Assembly: GCF_027943255.1 (NCBI RefSeq)
Contig: NC_072897.1
Location: 18,352,044 to 18,416,043 of the forward strand
Source: Anastrepha obliqua
Taxonomy: Eukaryota; Arthropoda; Insecta; Diptera; Tephritidae
Length of the DNA stretch: 64,000 nt
Direction: 5' to 3'
Within the stretch, counting starts at the first letter, position 1; each line of letters starts with the position of its first letter. A program made the translations under genes and the position numbers. The notes below the pieces were generated by a model that saw nothing but the letters and a program-made list of their open reading frames with translations, made no database searches and was not told the origin of the DNA. This document shows positions 40,761 to 52,690 of this stretch, piece after piece.

Positions 40761-41966
40761 TTTTTGCTTTTTTAGAGCTGTAAAATATCCTTTGGCAACC
40801 CTAACCAAATAATTTTGAGCATAAAGGTATGCAATATTTTTCTTTAATTTCTATATGTTCACCTATGAGCCCTCTTTTTATTTTGGTTTTTTTTTGCTGC
40901 TTTATATGCAGCCAAGAGAAAGGTTAAAACTTTTATTCACACTTTATTGTTTATTTTTCCGCACTATTTTAATGATAATTCGCGAAAACTTTAGGAATAG
41001 GATTTTCGTTGTGTTCACTTCACTAGAGTTGCCAAAAAGAATGGAGAATATGGATGAAGTAATAATTTCATGCTGCTGCATGGATTTACCATGGATTTGG
41101 GAAAAAGTGTTCTTTCGTAGCAGAATATAGAGATACCTCTGAGCACCGGGTATGAGTCAAGTGTGCAGTCCAGAATGGTAACCCTAATGCTGCGAACACT
41201 CACCGACGTAGACGCACTCCCCTGTCAGCTGTTACGATCAAACTAATAAGAGCCCCATGTAAATGAAAAATTACTTCCCTTCCGTAGATTTTATCGGAGG
41301 ATTTTTGAAAATTCCCGTAGAACCGTGTCAGCTGATTGCTCTCTCAACACACGGGTGTTGCCAAACAGTACATTTCGAAATCATTTACAAAATAAACTAA
41401 GAAAAATTTTAACTTCTGTTTAAATAACTTAAAAACAATGTTGAATAATGTTAATTATAGATAAATGAACTATTTGCATTTGGTCCTTTTGGCTTTGGCT
41501 TATTATACAATGAAAAATTTTAACTGATAACGTAGATGTGTGTAAAAGTATGTAAGCAAAACTATCAATGGCAACATTGTGTCGATACAACCAAACACAA
41601 ACACACACAAACCCATGTATTGTGTAAATATGTAACTAAAAGAACGCAGTTGTTATCTACGGAATGAGTTTTGTTCAATTTTGTGCTCTCTAGGGGCTGC
41701 GGTAAGGAAATACGATGCGTCGGTCAGTGTACGCGCACGAAGTCCCCATTAACGGTCTTCTTAAAATTATAAACCAGTCATATGGGCTAATGTGGAAGAA
41801 GGCTGTGGGACAGTCGAAGTGAGGGTCAACGTAGCTGCTGAAGAAACGGCGAACAGAAGAAGAAGAACACTAGTGAATGCAGGAAAAGACACGAGGGTTC
41901 CGAAGAATTCCAGGAAGCGGGAAGAAAAACCCCTTACTTTAAGGACTTGTTTGCTTGAAGTTAAAG
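40761..41966. other. Stretch with nothing recognised
   Basis: A+T-rich to about 41130, then mixed sequence with a short CA-rich run near 41590-41620. Open frames are short and match no family. The last 200 bp have a Lys/Arg/Glu-rich frame (41792-41974) that may be degraded gypsy Gag-Pol sequence, but no motif supports this. Confidence 0.45.
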
Positions 41967-43715
41967 GGCTTTAGAGGATGAAAGCTAAGAAACTGCTGAA
42001 AAAATACGGCTACATGTTCAATGAGGATTGTGGAAAGTCTGAAAGAACTGCCATCGTGAAACATCGAATAGATACAGTTTATGCAAAGCCAAGTCAAGTT
42101 CCACGTTGAGTTCTACTAGCAAAGCGCGAAAAAGCAAGCCAGATAAACCAAGACATGTAGGAAAGTTGAGCAATTGAGCTATTCATAAGGCCGTGGAGCT
42201 CACTGGTTGTGCTGGTATAAAATAAAATCGGAAGCACCCGGTTTTTTGCGGATTATAGAAAGCTGAATGAACTCACGGATAAGGAGAGGTACCCTTTACC
42301 GCCGATGGATGACACTCTCGACACTTTGTCCGGTGCGAAATGGTTTCCCTTACTCGATTTAAAAAGTGGTTACTGGCAGGTGGAAATTAAGGATCGAACG
42401 GGAGAAGACAGACTTCACCATAGGAGATGCCTTGTGCCTGTGATGCCTTGGAGCATGTGTTGAGGGCACTCCTCTGAAAACCGTGTTTGGTCTATTTGGT
42501 TGCTCTGGTGTTTGGTCTATGGTTAAAAACTTGAGCATCCATCTGAAAAACTTAGAAGAAGTCCTTAAGCGCATTGTCTCCGCGGGACTATGATTAGATC
42601 CGAGGAAATGCGCCATGTTTAAAACAGAATTCACGTATCTTGAACGTAAGATGACAACCGGGGTCGTCAAGACAGACGAAGATAAAATAGAGCCAGTAAA
42701 GGTGGCCGCCGTAGCCGAATGGGTTGTTGCGTGACTGTGATTCGAAAGGCGTAGGCGTACGATTTCGTGAAGCATTAAAATGAAGAAAAAGTATTTTCTG
42801 ATAGCGGTTGCCACTCGGTAGGCAATGGCGAACCTCCGAGTGTATTTCTGCCATAAAAAAACTCCTCATAAAAAATGTATGCCGTTCAGAATCGGCTTAA
42901 AACTGTAGGTCCCTCCATTTGTGAAACAACATCAAGACGCACACCACAAATAGGAGGAGGAGCTCGGCCAAACACCCAAAAAGGTATACGCGCTAATTAT
43001 CTATATATATATATAATGTATATAAAAGATTGGCCACGACCAAGAAATGTGCACGAATTGCGAAATGTCACAGAACTGTGTACGTATTACCATCGTTTTT
43101 TTCAGGGTTCGCAAATATTTCCGCAAATCGCACGATGGATCGAAAGGTGCAAAATTATGACTTCGAGATCGCGCATCGAAAAGGGGAGGAACATGGAAAT
43201 GCTGATGCATTATATCGGCGACCTTGTGCTGTAGAGTGTAGGTATTGTTCCAAAGGCGAGAGATCTGAAGGGATAGATGATATCAGATTAATGCAGTTGC
43301 AACCCGATGAAGAGTGGGAACTATATGCGATAAGAAGCCAGTTGAATGAAGCTGACCTGAAAAAAATCATGGAAGCGAAAGAAGCTGAAGTGAGACCATC
43401 CAAAACTGAAATGGTGAAGGAAAGCATATTAGATACACTGGAATAATCTTAGAATAATTGATGGAGTTCTGCATCGCATATGGGAAAGCGAAGATGGAAA
43501 TCATCCCCGTAATCTGATTAAAGTTCCTAAATCTAGAACTGCATCCGTTTGAAAGGAGTTGCACAATGGGCCAAGTGGAGGTCATCTGGGTATAGCTAAA
43601 ACGCTGGAGAAGATTAATCAGTTGTTTAAGTAAGCAAATTGAAGAGAATTGGTTGCCGTATGAATTCGAAATTGCGCGAAATGTATGACAGCGAAAGGCC
43701 CAAAAGAGAAAAGTC
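41967..43715 (+). pseudogene. Ty3/gypsy pol, deleted, SINE-interrupted
   Basis: Blocks in order: KAKKLLKKYGYMFNEDCGK, FADYRKLNELTDKERYPLP, WFPLLDLKSGYWQVEI (first RT catalytic Asp), then degraded RT. After the SINE the frame continues with DWPRPRNVHELRN and TYYHRF. A deletion follows, then LQNYDFEIAHRKGEEHGNAD-like RNase H end with ADALYRRPC, and the integrase zinc region (NGPSGGHLGIAKTLEKI, CAKCMTAKGPK) up to 43715. Integrase core is absent. This resembles the 412/mdg1 group, by similarity of these blocks. Confidence 0.82.
42703..43010 (+). mobile_element. tRNA-derived SINE, copy 2
   Basis: Starts GGCCGCCGTAGCCGAATGGG and shares the body with copy 1 (GCGAACCTCCGAGTGTATTT, AGGAGGAGGAGCTCGGCC), ending in a TA-rich tail near 43000-43020. 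The B-box region is degenerate. It interrupts the gypsy pol between EDKIEPVK and DWPRPRN. Confidence 0.88.
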
Positions 43716-43719
43716 TGCA

Positions 43720-43930
43720 ATGAACTCCCGCTCCTGCAATGAACAAAGGTAGTCACATGTATATAAGCAGAGGTACACACGCAATAGGTATTCAGTCTTA
43801 AGTTAAGTGCGTGGGTGCGTAAACGAATAGTAAAGCAATAAAGTGATTTACTAAGGCAAGATATTTTGCCATTAATTAGTGGCTTTTATTTACCAATCTA
43901 GGTATCAAACTCAGAGGAATTATTGTGTCA
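43720..43930 (+). repeat. Possible gypsy LTR fragment
   Basis: After the truncated pol comes CATGTATATAAGCAGAGG (TATA-box-like, 43758) with an initiator-like ATTCAGTCTTAAGTT about 30 bp downstream and AATAAAG (43837). This is LTR-like promoter/poly(A) layout. No second copy is present, so boundaries are guesses. Confidence 0.45.
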
Positions 43931-44114
43931 CATTTTATTTCGATAAAAACGTAAAAAAATCGTTACAATATAAAACAAAACCTTTTTAAAAGTAAGAATT
44001 TTACTTGAAACTATATATCTTAATTTGAAAGAAGAGAAATGTTGTTACGTGGCTTCGTCTATAACTATTTAACTTTTTATCTTGTCGCTGGCGCTTTCAA
44101 TATGTTTATGAAGC

Positions 44115-44291
44115 CGGCTTTACAATGAGTTTTTTCAAGGCAGAAATACACTCGAAGGTTTGCCATTTTCTGCCGAGGGGCGACCGCTATTAGAAAAAAC
44201 TTTTTTTCATTTGGTGTTTCACTCAGATTCGAACCTACGTTTTCGAATTCCGAATGGTAGTCACACAACATCCCATACGGCTACGGAGGTC
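44115..44291 (-). mobile_element. tRNA-derived SINE, copy 3, 3'-truncated
   Basis: On the minus strand: CTCCGTAGCCGTATGGGATG head, B box GGTTCGAATCTG, then GCGGTCGCCCCTCGGCAGAA and CTTCGAGTGTATTTCTGCC. The last third, with the GGAGGAGGAGC block, is missing. 43931-44114 is A+T-rich with nothing recognised. Confidence 0.85.
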
Positions 44292-44329
44292 ATACGTCTA
44301 CCGAAAAGGCAGTTCCCCATTTTCTCCAA

Positions 44330-44750
44330 TGACTCTACAGAATAGAATTTCTCGATGCATGTTGCTCGATAGTCGAGAGTTACTCTGCTTTATCAGAAGC
44401 ACAAAAACTGAACTTTCTCCGAAGCTGCTTGAAGTATGGCGCGTGAAAATTATCAATGTTTTTAAAACTTGTGACGCAAATAACGCTGAAGCTTGGGGGC
44501 TATTAAGGTTATTCACGTAATTGTGACAGCTCATCTTCGTAAAAAGGACTACGAATGACAATGCTGACGCAATCAAAGGCATAATTGGTGCGTTCCAACA
44601 GCATATTCGCGTGCTTAAAGCTTTGGGTCGTCCGAATGAGTTTTGAGTGGTGGATGAGGTGGTCAGTAAATTAGCGACAACATCGGTACCAATTAAAGTC
44701 TAAACTCCATCAGCAAACAAGTCGACAAATGTATTAAGCGCTACCAAAAC
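44330..44750 (+). pseudogene. Possible BEL Gag fragment
   Basis: Plus-strand frames give SPKLLEVWRVKIINVFKTC and, after a shift, NADAIKGIIGAFQQHIRVLK with ALGRPNEF and VVSKLATTS, resembling the DUF1759 region of BEL Gag. Short, frame-broken and without knuckles, so the call is tentative. Confidence 0.35.
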
Positions 44751-44868
44751 AGAATAACGTGCATGCATATTGCAGTAGGTTAGGTTAGGTTGAAGCGGTT
44801 GTCCTGTAGGACACACTCAGGCTCATAGCCCATTGTGATGCCGCGTGGGCTAGCTTTCCCTATTTCTC

Positions 44869-47557
44869 CTAAAACCATTGTACGCTTTTCAAAAATTTTA
44901 GAATATCTCCTATTTCTGCGAGACTGAAATCTTCCAATTCGTTAAAAAATTGTCTGCCTAGAATAGCAAATCTCCGTCTGGATAGAGCAGGACAATGGCA
45001 CGGTAGGTGTAAGATTGTCTCTTCCTCATCAAGGCAACTTCTACAGAAGTCGTGTGTTTGCACACCCATCCTTTGTGCGTACCTACCTATTAGGCAATGT
45101 CCCGTTATGACTGAAATCGTTTAGCACTAAGTGTCGGCCACAGTTGATGGGCGATTTTTCAGGTGGTTTCATTAGATACACCATCTTTCGTTTGCTTTCT
45201 TTACGATTTCTTCAAGGATAAGTACCTTACATGTTTGTAAGAGAATGCCTATGCCATTGTCTATGTACTCACCGGTCAACTTGGTGCCGAGTCTTGCTAG
45301 TTCATCGGCTCTATAGTTACCCTCAATGTCGCGATGGCCAGGAACCTATATTATCCCAAGGGGAATTGACTCAGCCATCTCGTTAAGAGATGTGCGGCAT
45401 TTCATGGCTACCTTGGAGGTTGTCGACTGCTTTGTGAGGGATTTTATCCTTGCCTGGCTGTCAGTGAAAACGTAGATATCATTTCCGGATATCGCACCAC
45501 ACTGTACCAGTGTCGCGGCTTTCGTTATTGCCATCAGTTCGGACTGAAAGACACTACAGTAGTCGGGGAACCGAAAACTGGAGGAGATCCCCAGATGCTC
45601 GGAGTATACACTATACAAGTGTGGGCGGGAGTGCATAGTCCACCAATCCGGGAATCTCCGAAGTGCCAGCCAGGATTTTGCCGTGACCGTAGCTCTTATT
45701 TGACCACTTAGAGTGCTCAGCCTTATTGCCGTGCTGCGCGCGATATATTTTGCCTGCAGATCTACCGGAAGGAAGTTTAATGTCGCATATAATGCTTTCG
45801 ATGGTGTCGTTGACATCGCGCCAGTTATGAGAACGGATGCTAGTCTCTGAACCTTGTCAAGTTTTTTGATGTTCACCCCCTTCTCAAGGGCATTCCTCCA
45901 TACTACAATACCATAGTAGAGAATAGGCCTAACCACTGCTGTGTACAGCCAGTGTATCATTCTGGGTTCCAATCCCCATCTCTTTCCGATTAGCCTTCCG
46001 CAGGAGTACAACGTCATCATAGATTTGCGTACTCTATCTGCGACTGTGAGCCCCCAATTTAGCTTCCTATCCAGTACAAGTCCTTGATATTTCGCCTTTT
46101 CTGTTACTCTGAGTGGTTTCCCTCCTAGGAATATGTGTTTAAGACCAGGTGTTTCATGTTTTCTGCTAAATAGTATCAGATCCGTTTTTTCCGGATTACA
46201 CCAAAGTGATAGTCTGTTGAGGGATCTTTGTTGAAGATCGCATTAAGTTGGAAGGTGCTTCCCCGAGATTGTTATAACAGTATCATCGGCATATGAGATT
46301 ATTTTCCCTCCCATTTTTTCAAGTTCTTGAAGAAGATTATTGACAGTTAAGTTTCACAGAAGTGCAGAGATTACCGCACCTTGGGGTGTACCCCTGATCG
46401 GGAATTTCTTGGTGGATGTGTCACCAAAATTTGCGATTATCGCTCGCTCAGTTAGTTTTCGTTCTATAAACGAGACTAGTGCCTTGTTTACATCCATTTC
46501 CGTTAGCGAAGTTGAAATAGCCTCCTACTAGTCTCCGAAACACTTTCTATCTTTTCACAGAAGTCTCTCCAACACGCTGTTTTTGCTGCGTACTTGAATC
46601 TACGTTGGCATTCTTTGTATCTATCCCACGAATTAGTTCTCTTCGCTTCGTTATACATAGTTCTGCTCTCCTTTCTAAGGTCGGCTATATCAGTGGACCA
46701 CCAAGGAGGTTTCGGGTTGCCTCTTCTTGTTCTCTGAGGACATGATGCTTTCGCAACTTGTTGAAATGCTGAGGTGAGCTCGTAAGCCGCTGAGTCGAGC
46801 TGTAGCTCGGAGTCAATTTGGTGGCCAGTGAGGTTTCAAACACGCCCCAGTTTGTGCGTCTGCCGTTTATGACCGGCTTGCACTGCTTAGTTGGTAATGA
46901 AATATTGTACATTAGGTACCTGTGATCTGAGAAGGAGTTGTCTTTAGACACTCTCCATTCTTGTAAGATTTGCCCCCCTTGTTCATTGACGCAAGTGATG
47001 TCTAGAACTTCCCTTCTTGTAGTAGTTACAAAGGTAGGGGTATTGCCTATATTGCCAATATAAAGATTGTTGCACATAATGAATTCAAAAATGTACTCAC
47101 CGCTTGCATTTGTGTCTGCACTGCCCCAGACATGATGATGTGCATTCGCATCTGCTTCCAGTATTAATGCGGTACCGCATCTCGATGCTTGCTCAGTTGC
47201 ACTTCTTATGAGTGGTGATGGAGGTGGTTGCTCCGCGTCGTATGCCATATATGAGGAGGCAAGCCATATCGTCCTTCCGCAGGACTCTACCGATAAGATG
47301 ACGTTACCCGCATCGCTAAATTGTATTAGTAAATTTACATTAATACATTTCTTTGCTAGTATACACGACCTGGGTTTACCTTTGTCAGTGACATAGATCA
47401 ATTTGTATTCTTTATTGTTCAAACCGCAAACCTGATCTTTTACGACCCATGAATCTTGGATGAGCACTATATCCTCTTCTCTTTCTGCGATACGGAGGAT
47501 GAGTGCGGCTGAGGCCGCCTTACTATGGTGAAGATTGGTTTGTACAACCCTCACCAT
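44869..47557 (-). pseudogene. LINE ORF2 with deleted RT fingers
   Basis: A complete endonuclease is open from MVRVVQTNLHHSKAAS (47557) through DADANAHH-type EADANAHHHVWGSAD and SFSDHRYLMYN. Near 46530 it jumps to RT at KALVSFIERKLTERAI; the fingers and first catalytic Asp are missing. Next: GTPQGAVISALLW, ISYADDTVITIS (46295), KYQGLVLDRKLNW, KRWGLEPRMIHW, RNase H IYVFTDSQARIKSL and a tail with CRSCLDEEETILHLPCHCPA to a stop at 44869. Frameshifts occur in the RT and near 45340. Confidence 0.87.
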
Positions 47558-47735
47558 CGCTTGTATGCGTTATTGAAAGGCAGCCAACCACGGTTTGGTC
47601 AGCGTTCTCTTCATCGGATGTAGCGGGGAGATGAGAGAACTCCCCCATATCCTCTAAGGTAACCCTTTCAAAGAGTTCACCAACCATGCCGGAGTTGGAT
47701 GCCACCTCATCGTTGTCTGTGACAACCTCGTTCAC
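47523..47735 (-). pseudogene. LINE ORF1 C-terminal remnant
   Basis: An acidic frame (MNEVVTDNDEVASNSGMVGE) that stops at 47523, overlapping the ORF2 start at 47557 by about 35 bp, the usual ORF1/ORF2 overlap. The rest of ORF1 is lost next to the mariner. Confidence 0.6.
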
Positions 47736-47754
47736 CTCTGCAAATGTGGTCCTA

Positions 47755-48488
47755 CTTTCTACTCAAATATGAACGAGACGGTATCAATAAAACGGTCTGC
47801 GGATGACATATGGCAAAAATAAATTTTTTGTTTTTTGGTAGGACTGTTATAAGCTTACATGGCAAATTTCAGCGTGATATGTTACATAGTTTGTTTTCTG
47901 TGATACTGTAAACAAGTCAAGCTCGAGTGTGTTCTTCGAATTCTGTTTTATGACTTCAATTGACTCAAAATGTTTTCCACGGAGCGGCAACTTGAGCTTG
48001 GGAAACAGGAAAAAGTCACATGGAGCCATATCAGGCGAATACGGTGCTTGCGGAACGATACTAACATTATTTTTGTTCAAATAATCGCGAACAAGACGTG
48101 ATGTGTGAGCTGGTGCATTATCGTGATGCAAGAACCATGACTTGTTGTCCCACAATTCCTTCCTTTTAAGACGAATGTTCTCGCGCAAACGCTTCAAAAC
48201 GTCTAAATAATATTCAGCGTTAACCGATTGTGCGATTTGTGCGATTTTCAAGCACAATTTCCTTTACTTTTCCGATGTTTTCGTCATTTACAGATGTTGC
48301 TGGACGACGTTCATGAGGTAAGTTTTAAACCGATGTACGGCCCTCTTTGAACGATTTGTACTACTGGAAAACACGTGCACGCGATAGGGAAGAGTCCTCA
48401 TAGGTTGTCTGCAACATTTTTAAGACGTCTGAAGCCGAAATTTTGTTGGAATAACAAAATTTCAAACAAATTCTTTGAATTTCCGAAA
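47755..48488 (-). mobile_element. Internally deleted mariner, copy 2 (one end missing)
   Basis: Nearly identical to 14889-15610, including both deletion junctions and the frame SVNAEYYLDVLKRLREN to HDNAPAHTS and PCDFFLFPK (47847-48257). The left TA is at 47753-47754. The right arm ends at GAATTTCC (48488), so the second terminal repeat is absent. Confidence 0.88.
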
Positions 48489-48868
48489 CGTCGACTATGG
48501 CAGTCCCCTCTACCATGGCAAAGTCATTCTACCTCCTGAGGTGACCCAGCTTCAGGAGGGCACCGTTAGAATACAGCCGGATACCCCTGGCTGCAAACCG
48601 TCCATTGGGCACGGTGACGCGTAACCCCTAGATTAGGGGGGGAAAGAGAAGGATATGATAGGATACCAGGATAAGGAGTAACAGTGGGATCGTCGGTACG
48701 GTAATCTCCGCATGGTGATTGAAGGGCCACCGCCACCGTTTAGCGGATGGGTGGCTAGCCAATACCCATAGGGAGCTTCCCTCTTAGTTCATGTTGGGTT
48801 AACCTCCATGATATGGGAGTTAAACCAACACTTAACCCTCATCCCCGCGGCAAGGAGACCAACATGAT
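48489..48868 (-). other. LINE 5'UTR
   Basis: About 380 bp of leader. 48740-48868 matches 21770-21897, and 48490-48725 matches 5750-5985. No ORF is expected. The three copies define a shared leader of related LINE families. Confidence 0.7.
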
Positions 48869-48899
48869 GAGGATATTGCAGTAGACCTCATACAATTTA

Positions 48900-49770
48900 T
48901 GGTTGTGAAAAATTTCGTGATTAAGATGTTTCCGGAAAATCTTATGTTTCAACTCTTTAAGTTCAGCTCACTATAAAGATCGCGAGCGCCATACGAAGTA
49001 TACATCACTGGAATTAGGTCAGCGCAAGGAGGACGAGCTACAGACGAGGTATCACTTTCCATTTCTTCTTTCTCTACAGATCAAAGCTTCACTATCACAT
49101 CGCTAATTTTACCCGAACTATAGCTGTTTCGGCATGGCTGCATATCCGAGGGTTGTTTCTAGCCGATCTGCGGTTTATGGAGCCTGGGAGTGTGGATACA
49201 TTGATTGGCATGGACGTTAAGGATCAATTTAACTGAAGAGAATTTCGTAAAGGTCGGTCTAATACCCCTATAGCTCAACTTACAGTCTTTGGGTGGACTT
49301 TGTTTGGAAGTGTAAATGAATCTGAGCCCGATATGCCACGCTTACATTTGGTGCATTGTGATGTTCAGCTTACATCGAGCATTGAAGAGGTTAGTGGAGT
49401 TAAAGAATGGGCGGTCAAAAGCGTATCTTATGCATAAGGAGCGTTACTACGAATACCACATCGAAACAAAGCCCCGAGGAGAACATAACGGATGGTTCGT
49501 CGTCGAGTTACTGCTGCAGCCCGATGTACGAGTACTTGTGGGAGAGTCACGAAACTTTGCCATCCAGACTTTGTTACGTCTTAAAGAAGATTCGTTTGTG
49601 ACGGCGATCTACGCTGCATCGACATGAAGCCATGTCAGAGACTATGAATCAATCGTATTATATGTCTCATCATCCCATTTCACAGAATAGTAGTATCACG
49701 ACCAAATAGAAGGTTGTATTCAACGAGTCCGCAATTTGGGCTTCCTCGAATTCGCTGAAACATTCATTGA
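48900..49770 (+). pseudogene. Second BEL element: protease end and RT start
   Basis: Plus-strand blocks: WLHIRGLFLADLRFMEPG, VDTLIGMDV, PIAQLTVFGWTLFG (protease domain end), ERYYEYHIETKPR with LGESRNFA, then YYMSHHPISQNSSITTK near 49690, the RT entry of BEL pol. Several frame changes occur. The element resumes at 54069 and 57090; insertions cut it into three parts. Confidence 0.78.
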
Positions 49771-49779
49771 AATTTCACC

Positions 49780-50463
49780 ATGAAAAGACTTACGCCTCAA
49801 CAACGTTTACAAATGGTACAATTGTATTACGAACATCGACGCTCTGTGAAAAGTTTTCATTGCGCGCTCAGGCCAACTTATGGTGTACAACGATCAGGCC
49901 CATTTTTGGCTAAATGGATACGTCAATAAGCGAAAATTGCCGTATTTGGCATGAAGAACAGCCATTACATTCATTGAAAACAACCGTTTGGTGGGCCTAT
50001 GGGTTAGAAGAATCATCGGCCCATAGTTCTTCAAAGACGAATCTGGCGGCAATGTAACAGTGAAGGGCGAACACTATCGCGTCCTGATAAGCGAGTCTTT
50101 GGTGCTGAAAATTGAAGCCCGTGATCTAAACAACATTTGGTTCCAACAAGAAAGCGCTATTTGCCATAAAGCCTGTGAAACAATGAATTTACTGCGTCGT
50201 CGTTTCGGCGAGCAATTTGTTTCTCGTCTCGGACCAGTGAATTAGCTACCAAGATTGCGTGATTTCATAACTTTGGACTTTTATTAGTGGAAGTACCTAT
50301 GTAAAGTCTAAATGCTTTGTCGCTAAACAAGCTTCGATTAAGGCATTGGAAGCCAATATTACTAAAGTTATTCACGAGATACTGACCAAAGTCCTACAGC
50401 GAGTCACTCAAAACTGGTGTTCACGGATGGCCGAATTACGTCGCAGTTGCGGCCAACATTTGT
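49780..50463 (+). pseudogene. D,D41D-type mariner transposase, internally deleted
   Basis: ATG at 49780: MKRLTPQQRLQMVQLYYEHR, then a deletion into AHFWLNGYVNK (the first catalytic block has lost its DE), GNVTVKGEHYRV, NNIWFQQESAICH (where the family has WFQQDGA, so the second Asp is Glu) and a degraded third block (SRLGPVN-LPRLRDF). Terminal repeats were not identified. It lies inside the second BEL element. Confidence 0.78.
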
Positions 50464-50577
50464 AAGGGACTATGTTTAAAAAATAAATGTCATGAATGGT
50501 TCTACACAAAAATAGTAAAGATTGCCCACTCAATTTGAATTTTTGTTGTTTTATTTCAATTTAAACTCGGGTACCTC

Positions 50578-50969
50578 TGTAAAGAACGTATATTTATTTG
50601 AGTTAAATATATTTATTTCCTTTATCGTTCCAAGCTAGTCATCCAGCTTGTGAAACGATTATTTTCTTTCTTGTGTCTTACATACTAATTACAAGCGTTT
50701 TTATAGTAACTTTTATCAATGCAAGCCAATAACAATTTTTCGGTGTTTACTTGTGTAATATGATTCTAGCATTCACGCGCCGCGCATAAAATAATTACGT
50801 TAGCTATGTTTGCGTTTACTTTCAAGTGTAATGAACCTTTTAAGAAATATGATACTTTATTTAAACGGCACAGCACAGTGAATGCATAAGTGGGCAATAA
50901 AATAAAAGCCAAAACAAAATGTTTATGAATATTAATGTTAAGGCATATCCGACTTATAATCATACTACA
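50578..50969 (-). repeat. gypsy 3' LTR (392 bp)
   Basis: Element orientation TGTAGTATGATTATAAG to CGTTCTTTACA. The purine tract CCGAAGAAGGGAGG (50970-50983, minus strand) immediately precedes it as the polypurine tract. Confidence 0.93.
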
Positions 50970-51130
50970 CCTCCCTTCTTCGGAAGAATGCTCATACAAC
51001 TTTTTTTTTGTATGAACATTCTTTTACATTGAATTGTTAAAATAAAATATGTACATAAGAGTAATCTTAATTTTATTTATATGTATATATTGTATTAATT
51101 TTCTAAGTTTAGACCGGTCTTTAAAACTAC

Positions 51131-52690
51131 TTATTGTTGATAAATCTTAAGCCTATTTTTGTGAACTATTTGTTCTTTTAAAGATAACTTATCGACTATA
51201 GTAACATTATTTTTATCATCTTTTGCTTTAATGGTATAAGGCCCACAATATTGGGGTTCCAGTTTATGGGCCACTTCATTTCTAAGTAAAACTAAATTGC
51301 CTATGCTAAAATTGTGATCTAAACTATTTTTATCATAAAATGTTTTTTGCTTAATTTTAGCTATGTCTATCATATTGCGAGCTCTTTTATGTGCTACTTC
51401 TAGCCTAAATCTTACTTCTCTAGTGTAGTTATCTATGTTATATAATGGAGTAATTTGGTCTACATTTTTGAACTGCTGAAACATGTTTGGTGTTTTTCCA
51501 AAAACTAATTCATACGGACAATAGTCATGTACTGTAGAAGGAGTGGTGTTAAAACAGTATGTGAAGTATTGTAGCCACTCATCCCAGTCGTTTTTGTCAA
51601 TCGATATGTAAGATCTTACGTATTGATTGAAAGTTTTATGTGATCTTTCTATTACTCCTAGTGTTTGGTGGTGGTAAGCAGTTGAATTAATTTTCTCTAT
51701 TTTTAGCAATTCACATAGCTCTGTTAGTATTGAATTTTAGTATTCTGTACCCATGTCCGAAATGAACGTCTTCATTGGACCGTAGGTAAGAATAAACTTT
51801 TCAAATATTGCTTTCGCCACTGTCTTGGCGTTTTTGTCTTGGATGGGTATCGTGACTAAATATTTTGTCATGTCGCATATTATTGTGACTGCATAAGTAT
51901 TGCCATTAATTGTTGTAGGTAGTGGGCCTATTGTGTCTACCATAACTGTATCAAATGTACCTGTAGGTGTTGGTGTTATAGTCATGGGGCTTTTTAAATG
52001 CTTTGTTATTTTGGTTTTTTGGCATTTTTCGCAAGTTTTTACGTACTTAGCAACATCTTTTGACATTTTATTCCAGAAGTAATGCCTTTTAATTTTCATA
52101 AGTGTTCTGAAAATTCCGCAATGACCGCCTTCTATAGGGTCATCGTGGTATCTTTTTAGAATGTCCATTACAGTTTTAGCATTATTGATTTGGGTCACCT
52201 CATTCAGTAGCGCTACTTTTACTTTATTTAATATCATATTGCCCTTATTTTTAAAATCATTTATCGAGACAAATTCGAAAATTTTCTCGCTAGGTGCCAC
52301 TTGTAAATTATTAATGCCATATTTGTCGGCCACTTCGTCGAGCCTAGAGAAGAATTGTCCTAAGTCAATTTTCCCATTAACAAATAAGTCATCAATTTTT
52401 ATATATGCCATTATAGATTTTCCTCGTTTGATGTAACATCGCGTGGGTGTAATCTTTAATTTATTGTATTTCCTGACGTCAGTGTTATTAATTGGGACAT
52501 ATATTTTGGGCTTATCATATGTTTTAATGTGCTGCTGTGTAGTTGGACTGCTGTTATTTTTCGACATTGATCTAGTCACTATTTTGTATAAATTTTGATT
52601 CTTTTCATTTATTTCCCTTAAGTCATTGATTCTAATGCGAGACAAAGCGTCCGCGACGTGATTATCTTTTCCTTCAATTTTTTATTATGC
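51131..52690 (-). pseudogene. gypsy integrase with RNase H end; one nonsense codon
   Basis: Opens with the RNase H end EGKDNHVADALSRIRIND, then a linker, the HHCC zinc region (HDDPIEGGHCGI; CEKCQKTK), integrase core VMVDTIGPLP, ISDMGTEY and IERSHKTFNQY (the D, D, E residues) and a C-terminal HKLEPQYCGPYTIK tail to 51131. One in-frame TAA (51737-51739) follows MGTEY where Lys is expected. The related element at 60086 has the same segments. Confidence 0.9.

Larger units (their letters stand above)
44774..48868 (-). mobile_element. RNase H LINE with CCTAA tail, internally deleted
   Basis: Minus strand: 5'UTR (48868-48489), a mariner insertion, ORF1 end, ORF2 with endonuclease, half RT, RNase H and Cys/His tail. 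The 3' end reads AACCTAACCTAACCTACTGC. The 5' tip (CATGTTGGTCTCCTTGCCGC) matches that of the LINE at 21897. Confidence 0.82.
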
